This document shows, piece after piece, positions 8,395 to 15,862 of a DNA stretch of 64,000 bases. Made by a program: the position numbers and the translations under genes. This stretch comes from Pelagibius litoralis (GTDB lineage: Bacteria > Pseudomonadota > Alphaproteobacteria > Kiloniellales > Kiloniellaceae): positions 51,753-115,752 of the forward strand of contig NZ_JAAQPH010000018.1 in NCBI RefSeq assembly GCF_011683915.1, given 5' to 3'. Under the pieces are notes generated by a model. The model did no database searches. It saw only the letters and a program-made list of their open reading frames with translations, and was not told the DNA's origin. Every line of letters starts with the position of its first letter. Position 1 is the first letter of the stretch.

Positions 8395-9228
8395 ATGAGT
8401 GGTCGACCTAAAGATCTACCTGACTTCGAGAATCCACCACTTGTAGAGGTTGTTCTTGGCGTCCAATTCGAACGTATCCAAGGATTTCAGTCCATTCACA
8501 TAGGCGATCTTTGGAAAGCGTTTAGGGACAAGTTTCCCTTTGTTCAAGAGCAGCCTCCTCTTGGGCCGAGTTTTGAGACATTTGGAACGCGATCACAAAC
8601 CAAAGGCCCAAAGGTAGAGCTTATATCGGGCCCGATGCCCACACCGCGCCTGTGGTTCATGGATGAAGCCAAGAATGAGCTCATTCAATTCCAGTCGGAT
8701 AGATTTATCCATAATTGGAGAAAAATAAGCGAAAGCGATCCATATCCACGGTACGAGCAGATAAAGGAAAACTTCGCGGATGAACTAAACGTTCTTGCTC
8801 GGTTTCTCGAGCAATCTGAATTGGGAGATCTTCGCCCAAACCAGTGTGAGGTTACCTATATAAACCATATAGTTTCCGAAGAAGCAGAGAACCTATGCGC
8901 CGACCCAGGCAAAGTATTTCGGATGTTTGGTAATATGCCCGACACGCTTCGGGCCGAAGAAATCGAAGATGCACAATTCTTGCTTCGTTACGTAATAAAA
9001 TCTGACGATCAGCTTCCAGTGGGCAGATTGTTAATCGAATCTAAGCCCGGGTTCTCAGATGAAGGCCTTCCTGTAATCGCACTATCAATTTTGGTGCGTG
9101 GTCAGCCGAGCGAACCGAATATAGAATCAGCTTTAGAATTTATTGATATAGGACGCGAGAAAATTGTTGGGCACTTTGCACAGTCCACGACAGAACTCAT
9201 GCATGGCCGGTGGAGGAGGAAGCAATGA
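8395..9228 (+). CDS. TIGR04255-family protein
   Basis: 277 residues. Seen: the N-terminal signature FENPPLVEVVLGVQFE (~10-25) typical of the sporadically distributed TIGR04255 family, then a beta-rich middle with VTYINHI near 150 and LLIESKPGF near 210. No catalytic motif is recognised and no membrane segment is present. The ATG is chosen with GAGG seven bases upstream. Its stop overlaps the start of the next gene (ATGA), implying translational coupling. The gene is AT-richer than the core genome, suggesting horizontal acquisition. Function unknown. Confidence 0.8.
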   Translation: MSGRPKDLPDFENPPLVEVVLGVQFERIQGFQSIHIGDLWKAFRDKFPFVQEQPPLGPSFETFGTRSQTKGPKVELISGPMPTPRLWFMDEAKNELIQFQSDRFIHNWRKISESDPYPRYEQIKENFADELNVLARFLEQSELGDLRPNQCEVTYINHIVSEEAENLCADPGKVFRMFGNMPDTLRAEEIEDAQFLLRYVIKSDDQLPVGRLLIESKPGFSDEGLPVIALSILVRGQPSEPNIESALEFIDIGREKIVGHFAQSTTELMHGRWRRKQ

Positions 9229-9746
9229 CTGCAGATGCAGCGTATGACCCGGACGCTAGCTTGATGGCTTCAGGGGTATCTAGCTTGAGAAGCTTTTCAC
9301 TCCGACAAAACCTGACTGAGGAGGATGTTATTCAGGCTCCGCGTAGCGGCTCAATCAGCTCCTATTTTGCGGCAAAACAAACGAATAAATGCCTGTTTTC
9401 GATTGCTAGGAAACTCCAAGAACTCGCAGGTTTGCCAGTTGGTTGGGATGGGTACGATGGGCAACCGCTTCAAAGCGATATCGCGAATTTCGCTTTCAAA
9501 TTGCTGTCGGAGACGCTCGATCCAGATTGCCCTCCGCCTCAAATCGTTCCGCTTGGCTATGGGGGCCTTCAATTGGAATGGCACGAAAGAGGAATTGATC
9601 TAGAAATTGAGATTGAGGCGCCAAACCGAGTTGCGTTGTACTTCTGCGATCACCAAACAGGAGAAGAGATCGAACAGCAGATCTCAACAGACTATACAGC
9701 AATGGCTGAGCAGCTAGCAAAGCTGAGCTCGCGCATCCAGACCTGA
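9225..9746 (+). CDS. unrecognised protein with GWDGYDG motif, second gene of the cassette
   Basis: 173 residues, no signal peptide or membrane helix. The visible conserved-looking core is AGLPVGWDGYDGQPL (~70-84), a short helix, PPPQIVPLGYGGLQLEW (~105-121), and IDLEIEIEAPNRVAL, suggesting a compact alpha/beta domain. The start is firm: GGAGGAGGAAGC precedes an ATG that overlaps the previous stop by four bases. The extreme coupling suggests the two proteins are made in fixed ratio and act together. I do not recognise a function. Confidence 0.78.
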   Translation: MTADAAYDPDASLMASGVSSLRSFSLRQNLTEEDVIQAPRSGSISSYFAAKQTNKCLFSIARKLQELAGLPVGWDGYDGQPLQSDIANFAFKLLSETLDPDCPPPQIVPLGYGGLQLEWHERGIDLEIEIEAPNRVALYFCDHQTGEEIEQQISTDYTAMAEQLAKLSSRIQT

Positions 9747-9766
9747 TTCTTGGTTGTTCGGGTCTC

Positions 9767-10201
9767 ATGGCAAAACCTCCGCGGGACGGTTCCAACCGAA
9801 TCATGCCTTATGATGACCCCGATATTTTGGAAAACGACGGGCTCATTCGTTATATTAATCCCGAGTATCATTTGGTTCCGGACCAAAACACTGGTCAGCC
9901 TCGTCTGTCGACTGGCGCGTTTTCGGAATCAAGTGGGCCGTCCGGCGGAATGTCAGTAAACCTTGAGAGACCGATGGTAGAGGCGGGCGTTAATGTCACG
10001 CACACTTTGCCAAACCCTGAATTTGGTGCTGTTCGGCTAATTGCCGGCGCACTCAGAGCGATGGGCTGTAGAGTTGGGAGTGATCCCAAGGAAGGCAATC
10101 CATATCACGGTTCTGTATGGGGAATACCCAAATCGAAAGGGCAGAAGAGGAGGATTGCCGAGACTGCCATATGGGTAAAGAAGCCAGACGGAATGACTTA
10201 A
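9767..10201 (+). CDS. unrecognised 144-residue protein, third gene of the cassette
   Basis: Starts 20 bases after the preceding stop. Seen: a polar N-terminus with LVPDQNTGQPRLSTGAFSES (~37-56), then GGMSVNLERPMVEAGVN, FGAVRLIAGALRAMGCRVG, and NPYHGSVWG, ending in a basic helix and AIWVKKPDG. The run of conserved-looking R, S, G, H residues could be an enzymatic pocket, but no family is assigned. No strong ribosome-binding site is visible, so coupling to the upstream gene is likely. Codon usage matches its two partners rather than the core genome. Confidence 0.72.
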   Translation: MAKPPRDGSNRIMPYDDPDILENDGLIRYINPEYHLVPDQNTGQPRLSTGAFSESSGPSGGMSVNLERPMVEAGVNVTHTLPNPEFGAVRLIAGALRAMGCRVGSDPKEGNPYHGSVWGIPKSKGQKRRIAETAIWVKKPDGMT

Positions 10202-10400
10202 TAGTCGGGCACATCCTTTCGTCGAAATTTGATCTAAGTCGGCAATCTCAATCTTCCAATAGATTGCTGCACGGGTGCGGTTCCAAGTTTTTTAATGCCC
10301 TTTCTCCAAAGCGACCCAAATTCCGAACTTTGCCAAGAGCCCGTAACACCTCTGTGACTTTGCCTGCCGGGGCTTTGAGTGTTTAAATGCGCGGGAATCG

Positions 10401-10425
10401 GGCCCGGGCTTCAAGAAGCCGGGCC
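10401..10425. promoter_or_regulatory. GC-rich hairpin upstream of lipoprotein gene
   Basis: GGCCCGGGCTTC and GAAGCCGGGCC form an 11-bp stem with one bulged G and a two-base loop. No T-tract follows, so intrinsic termination is doubtful. It could end the cassette transcript through another mechanism or sit in the leader of the lipoprotein mRNA. Confidence 0.4.
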
Positions 10426-10451
10426 GCGCAGCGCTGACGTCGGGGGACCAG

Positions 10452-11117
10452 ATGACACTCGGGAAGATGACACCCGGAAATCGGAACATGCTTACTGCCG
10501 GGGCCGCGGCCGGGCTGCTGCTCTTGCTGAGCGCCTGCGGCACGCCGGGCGGCGACTACGACGACCTGATGGCGGAACGCAACTTCGTCGGCGCCAAGAA
10601 CGATGCCTTTTCGATCTGTCACGGCCATGGCTGCCGGCTGACTTCCGACGTATCCCTGACCGAATTGGAATGGGACCCGGTCGCCGACATCTTCGCCGAG
10701 CCGGCGGCCTCCGCCGATATCGAGCGGGCGCGCATCGCCATGGCCACGGCGATCCTGGAAGAGGCGGTGGGCCGCAAGACCGGCACCCATAAAGACCAGG
10801 GCGGCACCTTCAACGCCATGAGCGGCAACCATCAGTTCGACTGTGTCGACGAGACCAGCAACACCTCCGTCTATCTCACCCTGATGGCCAAGGCGGGCTA
10901 TCTGAAGTGGCACAAGATCAAGGGCTGGGCCGGGCGCGGCCTGCTGATCGACGGCTCCTGGCCACACCAGTCCGCCGTGGTGGTGGAGTTGAAGACCGGT
11001 CAGGCCTACGCCGTCGATACCTGGTTCGAAGACAACGGCCGCCCGGCCCACGTGGTGCCGTTGGAAGAATGGCGGGCCGGCTGGTCGCCCCCGGGTTTCG
11101 TCGACAGCATTCTCTGA
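10452..11117 (+). CDS. lipoprotein with possible papain-like (transglutaminase/NlpC-type) fold
   Basis: 221 residues. Seen: an N-terminal signal with lipobox LLSAC near residues 24-28 (LLLLLSACGTPGGD). In the mature part a cysteine begins the segment FDCVDETSNTSVYLTLM (~135-150), a histidine occurs in WPHQSAVVVEL (~175), and an aspartate in YAVDTWFED (~195). That Cys/His/Asp order and spacing fits a papain-like fold. Inference: periplasmic, membrane-anchored cysteine hydrolase or pseudo-enzyme. The start has GGGGGA seven bases upstream; two further in-frame ATGs follow within 36 bases. No confident family name. Confidence 0.72.
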   Translation: MTLGKMTPGNRNMLTAGAAAGLLLLLSACGTPGGDYDDLMAERNFVGAKNDAFSICHGHGCRLTSDVSLTELEWDPVADIFAEPAASADIERARIAMATAILEEAVGRKTGTHKDQGGTFNAMSGNHQFDCVDETSNTSVYLTLMAKAGYLKWHKIKGWAGRGLLIDGSWPHQSAVVVELKTGQAYAVDTWFEDNGRPAHVVPLEEWRAGWSPPGFVDSIL

Positions 11118-11251
11118 TCCCAGCGCGGTGTCTCCGTGGGCGGCTGGTCGCCCTTAGGATGATCGCGTGTCGCCTGCAGGGGCGACAGCGCGCCGCAACG
11201 TCCGTATTTCTCCCCTGAAAGGCGACTGCCGGCAGCGGAAGGAGTATGGCC

Positions 11252-12382
11252 ATGACCGTGCTTTCGAACATCGTAATCTCGGCGCGGGTGCGCCGTTCGC
11301 CCTTCTTCGCGGCGACCCAGCGGTATGGCTGCAAGGCCTATTCGGTCTACAATCACATGTACATGCCGCTCTACTACCAGAGCCCGGAGGCCGACTACTG
11401 GCATTTGGTGAACGGGGTGACGCTTTGGGACGTAGCGGTCGAGCGCCAGGTAGAAATCGTCGGGCCCGACGCGGCGCGCTTCGTCCAACTGCTCAGCCCG
11501 CGCGATCTCTCCAACTGTGCCGTCGGCCAGTGCAAGTACCTGCTGATGACCGACGAGACCGGCGGCATCCTCAACGATCCCGTCCTGCTGAAGCTGGCGG
11601 AGGACCGCTACTGGCTGTCCCTGGCCGACAGCGACGTGCTGCTCTGGGCCAAGGGCGTCGCTTACTTCGGCAATTATGACGTCGAGATCTTCGAGCCCGA
11701 TGTCTCCCCCCTGCAGCTGCAGGGCCCGTTGGCGGCGGCGGTGGGTGAGGCCTTGTTCGGTTCCGCCCTGAACGACCTCAAGTACTTCTGGTTTGCGGAG
11801 TTCGAACTGGCGGGCATGCCGCTCATCGTGTCGCGCACCGGTTGGAGCGGTGAGCGCGGTTACGAGATCTATCTGCAGAACGGCGACGACGGCGACCGGC
11901 TCTGGGAGACGATCATGGAGGCCGGCAATCCCCACGGCATCGCCCCGGCCACCCCTTCGGCGATCCGGCGCATCGAGGGCGGCCTGCTGTCCTACGGCGC
12001 CGATATGAACTTGGACAACAACCCCTATGAGATGAACCTGGGCCGCCTCGTCGACCTGGATCAGGAGGCCGATTTCATCGGCAAGGCGGCGCTGGCCCGG
12101 ATCAAGAAAGCGGGCATCACCCGGCGTCTGGTCGGGCTGGCGGTCGAGGGCGGCGCGGCAGCGGTGCCGAGTCTGGAACGTGCGGCGATCACCTGCGATG
12201 GCGCGCCCGCCGGGCGCATCACCAGCGCCGTCTACTCGCCCAGCCTGGAACAGACCATCGCCCTGGCCCTGGTGCCCCTGGCGCAGAGCGGCGAGGGCAG
12301 TGTGCTGACCGTGGAAAGCGACGTGGTGCCCCTGTCGGCCAAGGTCTCGCCCCTGCCCTTCGTCAGCCGGAAGACGGTTTAG
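11252..12382 (+). CDS. DmdA-like (GcvT-superfamily) demethylase
   Basis: 376 residues, tetrahydrofolate-dependent aminomethyl-/methyltransferase fold. Seen: long stretches in the style of the DMSP demethylase DmdA, including VTLWDVAVERQVEIVG, LLSPRDLSNCAVGQCKY, ILNDPVLLKLAEDRYWLSLA, VEIFEPDVSPLQLQGP, and GLLSYGADMNLDNNPYE. True GcvT proteins lack the ERQVEI / PRDLS / EPDVSPL combination. Known: DmdA moves a methyl group from dimethylsulfoniopropionate to THF. Substrate assignment here is inference. AAGGAG lies seven bases before the chosen ATG; an ATG two codons upstream is too close to it. The stop codon lies in the terminus of repeat A1. Confidence 0.8.
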   Translation: MTVLSNIVISARVRRSPFFAATQRYGCKAYSVYNHMYMPLYYQSPEADYWHLVNGVTLWDVAVERQVEIVGPDAARFVQLLSPRDLSNCAVGQCKYLLMTDETGGILNDPVLLKLAEDRYWLSLADSDVLLWAKGVAYFGNYDVEIFEPDVSPLQLQGPLAAAVGEALFGSALNDLKYFWFAEFELAGMPLIVSRTGWSGERGYEIYLQNGDDGDRLWETIMEAGNPHGIAPATPSAIRRIEGGLLSYGADMNLDNNPYEMNLGRLVDLDQEADFIGKAALARIKKAGITRRLVGLAVEGGAAAVPSLERAAITCDGAPAGRITSAVYSPSLEQTIALALVPLAQSGEGSVLTVESDVVPLSAKVSPLPFVSRKTV

Positions 12383-12531
12383 GGCAGATCCCGGTCGGAT
12401 GGAATCGCCGGAGGCGATCCCCTGGGATATCTGGCGACCGGGTGAATCTGCTCTCACTGTTTGATGGCGATCGGATTCACATGTTTTGGCGCAACCACGA
12501 AGTGGTTCCGTCAAAACATGATCCGATCTAG
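12379..12531 (+). repeat. dispersed repeat family A, copy 1 (double hairpin)
   Basis: Two successive hairpins. The first (CAGATCCCGGTCGGATGG...GACCGGGTGAATCTG) carries a short insertion relative to the other copies. The second runs from GATCGGATTCACATG to CATGATCCGATC with inner stem AACCACGAAGTGGTT. Ends in CTAG. The first bases include the TAG stop of the DmdA-like gene. Same unit at 39.7, 54.1 and 63.8 kb. Confidence 0.93.
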
Positions 12532-12546
12532 GTCTCAGCGCTTTTC

Positions 12547-12655
12547 CGTCATCCCGGACTTGATCCGGGATCCATCGTTGCGCTTGCGCGGTCTCTCCCG
12601 GCAAACAGAGTGATGGTTATCACCATGGACCCCGGATCAGGTCCGGGGTGACGAT
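12547..12655. repeat. dispersed palindromic repeat family C
   Basis: GTCATCCCGGACTTGATCC at the left pairs with GGATCAGGTCCGGGGTGAC at the right around a ~70-base centre. This type of GTCATCCCGGA...TCCGGGGTGAC intergenic palindrome is widespread in alphaproteobacteria. A single copy occurs in this window, immediately after repeat A1; together they fill the gap before the DUF1330 gene. Confidence 0.75.
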
Positions 12656-12689
12656 AGGGGGCGATGGTCGCGTTGTACAAGTGACCCCT

Positions 12690-12983
12690 CTAACCTTCCA
12701 CGCCCTCGACGATCACCACGGCGCCGTCGGCGTTCTCCAGGCGCAGGGGCAGGATCTCCTGATATTCCGCGGAGTGATAGAAACCCTCGGCTGCCGCCTT
12801 GTCGGGAAACTCCAGGATGATCAGGCGCGGGATTTCCCAATCCCCTTCCAGCACGTCGACGGGCGCGCCGCGCGCCAGGTAGCGGCCGCCGTGGTCGGCG
12901 ACGACGGCGGGAACGGCATCGCGATAGGCTTCGAAGGCTTCCGGGTTGGTCACGTCCAGATGCGCAATGATATAGGCGGCCAT
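12690..12983 (-). CDS. DUF1330-family protein
   Basis: 97 residues, the family's usual size. Seen: AAYIIAHLDVTNPEAFEAYR at the start, GGRYLARGAPVDVLEGDWE (~32-50), and RLIILEFPDKAAAEGFYHSAEYQEIL (split around residue 60), all characteristic of DUF1330, a ferredoxin-like dimeric alpha/beta barrel related to EthD/ABM domains. Biochemical role unknown. Transcribed in the same direction as, and 42 bases downstream of, the TauE/SafE gene, so the two may be co-transcribed. Confidence 0.9.
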   Translation of the reverse strand: MAAYIIAHLDVTNPEAFEAYRDAVPAVVADHGGRYLARGAPVDVLEGDWEIPRLIILEFPDKAAAEGFYHSAEYQEILPLRLENADGAVVIVEGVEG

Positions 12984-13025
12984 GGGTATCGTCTCTCCAG
13001 ATAGGGTCTTCGGGTTGCGGGTCGT

Positions 13026-13781
13026 CTATAGGTGCGGCGCCAGAAAGGCGGCGGCGGTAAGATACGCGCCGAGGGCGGCCAGGGCGAGAAAGAAGACCTT
13101 GCGGAAGCGCGCCTCCGGCAGGCGCTTGCGAAGCAACTGGCCCAGTGCCATGCCGGCCAGGGCCGGGACCAGGGCAACGGCGGAGAGCAGGCCCGCCTCG
13201 GCGGGCAGCAGCGCATGGCCGCTCAGCGCCACGGCCATCGCCAGGGTCGACACCAGGAAGGTGATGCCCATGGCCTGCACCAGATGATCGCGCGGCAGGG
13301 CGAGGGCCTGCAGGTAGAGCACCGAGGGAAAGATAAAGGACCCGGTGAGCCCGGTGATGACGCCGTTCACGCTGCCGATCAACGGCGATAGCCAAGTCTC
13401 TCTGGCGCCGGGTGCCGGGGCCTGCAGCCCGGTGATGCTGATCGCGGCGTGGGCGCAGATCAGCGCACCGAAGAGGCCGGAGACAAGCACTGCGTCGAGG
13501 CCGGCGAGCACGCCCGCGCCAATCCAGATACCCAGGCAGGCCGGTGCCAGCAGCGGCCAGAGGCGTTTCAGCAGCACCGCCAGCGCACCGCCGCTTACGG
13601 CCTGCCAGATGTTGGTCGCCAGGGAGGGCACCAGCACCAGGGGTATCGCGTCTTTCAGGTCGATCCGGGTCGCCAGCAGCGCCAGGGCGATGGTCGGCAG
13701 GCCGAGGCCGACCAGCCCCTTCACCAGCCCGGCCAGCAGAAAGCTGGCCACCACGACGGCAATCAGATCGATCTCCCACAT
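13026..13781 (-). CDS. TauE/SafE-family sulfite/anion exporter
   Basis: 251 residues with about eight hydrophobic helices. Seen: the family's N-terminal LAGLVKGLVGLGLPTIALALL and the matching second-half repeat VNGVITGLTGSFIFPSVLYL. Known: TauE/SafE (DUF81) proteins move sulfite, sulfoacetate or other small anions. The start is taken at MWEIDLIAVVVASF; the longer upstream reading is repeat B1 and non-hydrophobic. Proximity to the DmdA-like gene hints at organosulfur metabolism but the two are on opposite strands. Confidence 0.88.
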   Translation of the reverse strand: MWEIDLIAVVVASFLLAGLVKGLVGLGLPTIALALLATRIDLKDAIPLVLVPSLATNIWQAVSGGALAVLLKRLWPLLAPACLGIWIGAGVLAGLDAVLVSGLFGALICAHAAISITGLQAPAPGARETWLSPLIGSVNGVITGLTGSFIFPSVLYLQALALPRDHLVQAMGITFLVSTLAMAVALSGHALLPAEAGLLSAVALVPALAGMALGQLLRKRLPEARFRKVFFLALAALGAYLTAAAFLAPHL

Positions 13782-13812
13782 GGTTTGATCATAGGACCCC
13801 TGCAGTCCCGGG

Positions 13813-13930
13813 TCTTGGGTTTTGGACTTGCGTCGAAGCGGTTCCGGCCCGCTCCCCCTCCCGGCCACTCAATGCAATTATCCTAATGGGTGGCCGGGAG
13901 GGGGAGCGGGCTGGTGCCGAAACCCAAAAA
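13813..13930. repeat. dispersed repeat family B, copy 1
   Basis: Large imperfect palindrome: left arm CGGCCCGCTCCCCCTCCCGG, right arm CCGGGAGGGGGAGCGGGCTG, separated by an AT-richer centre with ATTATCCTAATGGGTGGC. Flanked on the left by GCGTCGAAGCGGTTC and outermost by TTGGGTTTTGG / CCGAAACCCAA. Further copies at 24.2 and 58.0 kb. It fills most of the gap between the divergent TauE and SDR genes. Confidence 0.88.
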
Positions 13931-13981
13931 AGGTCTAATCTCGCCGCCGCTCAACAGAAAACAGGTCATAGGGAGGAAGCG

Positions 13982-14740
13982 ATGCGGCTTCAGGGTAAGG
14001 TCGCCGTGGTTACCGGCGGCGGGTCGGGATTCGGCGAGGGGATTGCCAGGCTCTTTGCCGCCGAAGGCGGACGCGTGGTGGTCGCCGACATCAACGGTGA
14101 TGCGGCGGAGCGGGTGGCGGCGCAGATCGATGCCGCCGGCGGCGCGGCGGTCGGCCTGCGCGCCGACGTGACCGCCAAGGCCGATGTCGATGCGATGATG
14201 CGTGCCGCGCTGGACAGCTATGGGCGCCTCGACATTCTGGTGAACAACGCCGGCGTCTCCCACCGAAACAAGCCGATGACCGAGGTGAGTGAAGAGGAGT
14301 TCGACCGGATCTACGACGTCAACGTGAAGGCCATCTACCTGGCGGCGGTGGCGGCGATTCCGCTGATGAAGGCCCAGGGCGGCGGCTGTATCGTCAACAC
14401 CTCCTCCACCGCGGCGCTCAGGCCGCGCCCCGGTCTCACGGTCTACAACTCCTCCAAGGGGGCGGTAAACGTGATGACCAAGTCGATGGCGGTGGAACTG
14501 GCGCCGGACAAGATCCGCGTCAACGCGATCTGCCCGGTGATCGGCGAGACGGCGCTGATGGAAACCTTCATGGGCGTGCCGGACACGCCGGAAAACCGTA
14601 AGAAGTTCGAGGCGACCATTCCCCTCGGCCGTTTCTCGACGCCTAAGGACATTGCCGAAGCGACGCTCTTCCTGGCGTCGGACTCGGCGAACTTCCTGAC
14701 CGGGGTCACCCTGGAGGTCGATGGCGGCCGCTGCATCTGA
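13982..14740 (+). CDS. short-chain dehydrogenase/reductase (classical SDR)
   Basis: 252 residues. Seen: the cofactor motif TGGGSGFGEGIA (~11-22), acidic D in VVVADINGD favouring NAD(H), NNAG at ~89-92, catalytic Ser in NTSSTAAL (~141), YNSSKGAVN with Tyr and Lys at ~154/158, and the C-terminal VTLEVDGGRCI. This is the general FabG / glucose-1-dehydrogenase-like clade; the substrate is not predictable. AGGGAGGAAGCG precedes the ATG. Monocistronic, ending at a bidirectional terminator. Confidence 0.93.
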   Translation: MRLQGKVAVVTGGGSGFGEGIARLFAAEGGRVVVADINGDAAERVAAQIDAAGGAAVGLRADVTAKADVDAMMRAALDSYGRLDILVNNAGVSHRNKPMTEVSEEEFDRIYDVNVKAIYLAAVAAIPLMKAQGGGCIVNTSSTAALRPRPGLTVYNSSKGAVNVMTKSMAVELAPDKIRVNAICPVIGETALMETFMGVPDTPENRKKFEATIPLGRFSTPKDIAEATLFLASDSANFLTGVTLEVDGGRCI

Positions 14741-14754
14741 ATTCTGCAGGAAGC

Positions 14755-14852
14755 CATGCTTCGAGACGCGCGTTTGAGCGCGCTCCTCGGCATGAGGATG
14801 AAAAAAACTCACTCTGAGGAGATCGCGAAGCGATCGTCTCGAAGGGTGCGCC
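14755..14852. repeat. dispersed intergenic repeat family D
   Basis: Inverted outer arms GCTTCGAGACG and CGTCTCGAAG, with inner CTCCTCGGCATGAGGATGA and CTCACTCTGAGGAG blocks. This is the common CTTCGAGACG/CTCCTCAGCATGAGG-type repeat of many alphaproteobacteria. A short fragment (CCCTTCGAGACG) also occurs near 27050. Confidence 0.7.
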
Positions 14853-14855
14853 ACA

Positions 14856-14898
14856 AAAGAAAAGGCCCGGGACATTGTCCCGGGCCTTCGCTTTTTTT
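14856..14898. terminator. bidirectional intrinsic terminator between convergent genes
   Basis: Perfect 12-bp stem AAGGCCCGGGAC / GTCCCGGGCCTT with a three-base loop, followed by CGCTTTTTTT on the plus strand and TTTTCTTTTG on the minus strand. Serves the SDR (plus) and BI-1 (minus) genes. Confidence 0.9.
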
Positions 14899-14916
14899 AG
14901 GCGTTTCCTGAAGCGC

Positions 14917-15633
14917 TTAGTTGCGGTTGCCGAAAAGCTGCAGCAGGAAGAGGAAGAGGTTCAGGAAGTCGAGGTAGAGACGCAGGGCGCCCATGATCGA
15001 CTTCTTGGTGACGATCTCGCTGCCGTCGGCCTCGTTGTACATGTTCTTGATCTGCTGGGTGTCGTAGGCGGTGAGGCCCGCGAAGACCAGCACGCCGGCG
15101 ACGGAGATCACGAACTGGATCGCCGGGGAGCCCAGGAAGATGTTCACCACCATGGCGATGATGATGCCGATCAGACCCATGAAGAGGAAGGTCCGCATCC
15201 CCGAGAGGTCTTTCTTCGTGGTGTAGCCCAGCAGGCTGAGGCCCGCAAAGGCACCGGCCGTGATGAAGAAGATCTTGGTGATCGAGGCGCCGGTATAGGC
15301 CAGGAAGATGTAGGACAGCGAGAGGCCCATCACCGCGGCAAACACCCAGAAGGTGATCTGTGCCGCCGAAGCGGACATCTTGTGGACCCGCGCGGAGAGG
15401 AAGAACACGAAGCCGAGCGGCGCCAGCATCACCACCCACTGCAGCGGCGTGCTGTAGATCGCGCTGAGCAGTGCCGGGCTCGTCGAGGTCAGATAGGCGA
15501 CCAGGCCGGTGATGCCCATGGCGACAGCCATGTAATTGTAGACGCCCAGCATGTATGAGCGCAGACCCTCATCGATCTGCGAGGCATCAGCCTGCGTCTG
15601 CGTCATGTATTTGCGGTCGGGACCGAGAGCCAT
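14917..15633 (-). CDS. Bax inhibitor-1 / YccA-family membrane protein
   Basis: 238 residues with seven membrane helices. Seen: RSYMLGVYNYMAVAMGITG near the N-terminus, LSYIFLAYTGASITKIFFIT (~108-127), the YTTKKDLSGMRTFL loop, AGLTAYDTQQIKNMY with the family's conserved Asp-rich C-terminal loop, and LDFLNLFLFLLQLFG at the end. Known: bacterial BI-1 proteins (YbhL/YccA types) are pH-sensitive calcium-leak channels or modulators of FtsH proteolysis. Monocistronic; AAAGGGT lies upstream of the start. Confidence 0.94.
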   Translation of the reverse strand: MALGPDRKYMTQTQADASQIDEGLRSYMLGVYNYMAVAMGITGLVAYLTSTSPALLSAIYSTPLQWVVMLAPLGFVFFLSARVHKMSASAAQITFWVFAAVMGLSLSYIFLAYTGASITKIFFITAGAFAGLSLLGYTTKKDLSGMRTFLFMGLIGIIIAMVVNIFLGSPAIQFVISVAGVLVFAGLTAYDTQQIKNMYNEADGSEIVTKKSIMGALRLYLDFLNLFLFLLQLFGNRN

Positions 15634-15862
15634 CAGGACACCCTTTCATTTACCCATGCAACCTTGGCGGCAAAATCGAGGCCGCAAGCTTGCCCAAAGA
15701 ATTCACTGATAATATTGGGCGAAGCGGCCTTCGAATCAACTTATTTCCGCATAGCCCGTGCGTGAATTTTTCTTCATATTCAAAGCGATAAACAACAGTA
15801 TTTGTCTGTATTAAGGCTCTGTTTCGGCGCGTTGGAGCGCGATTTGCGGCCCCAGGGGGCGA

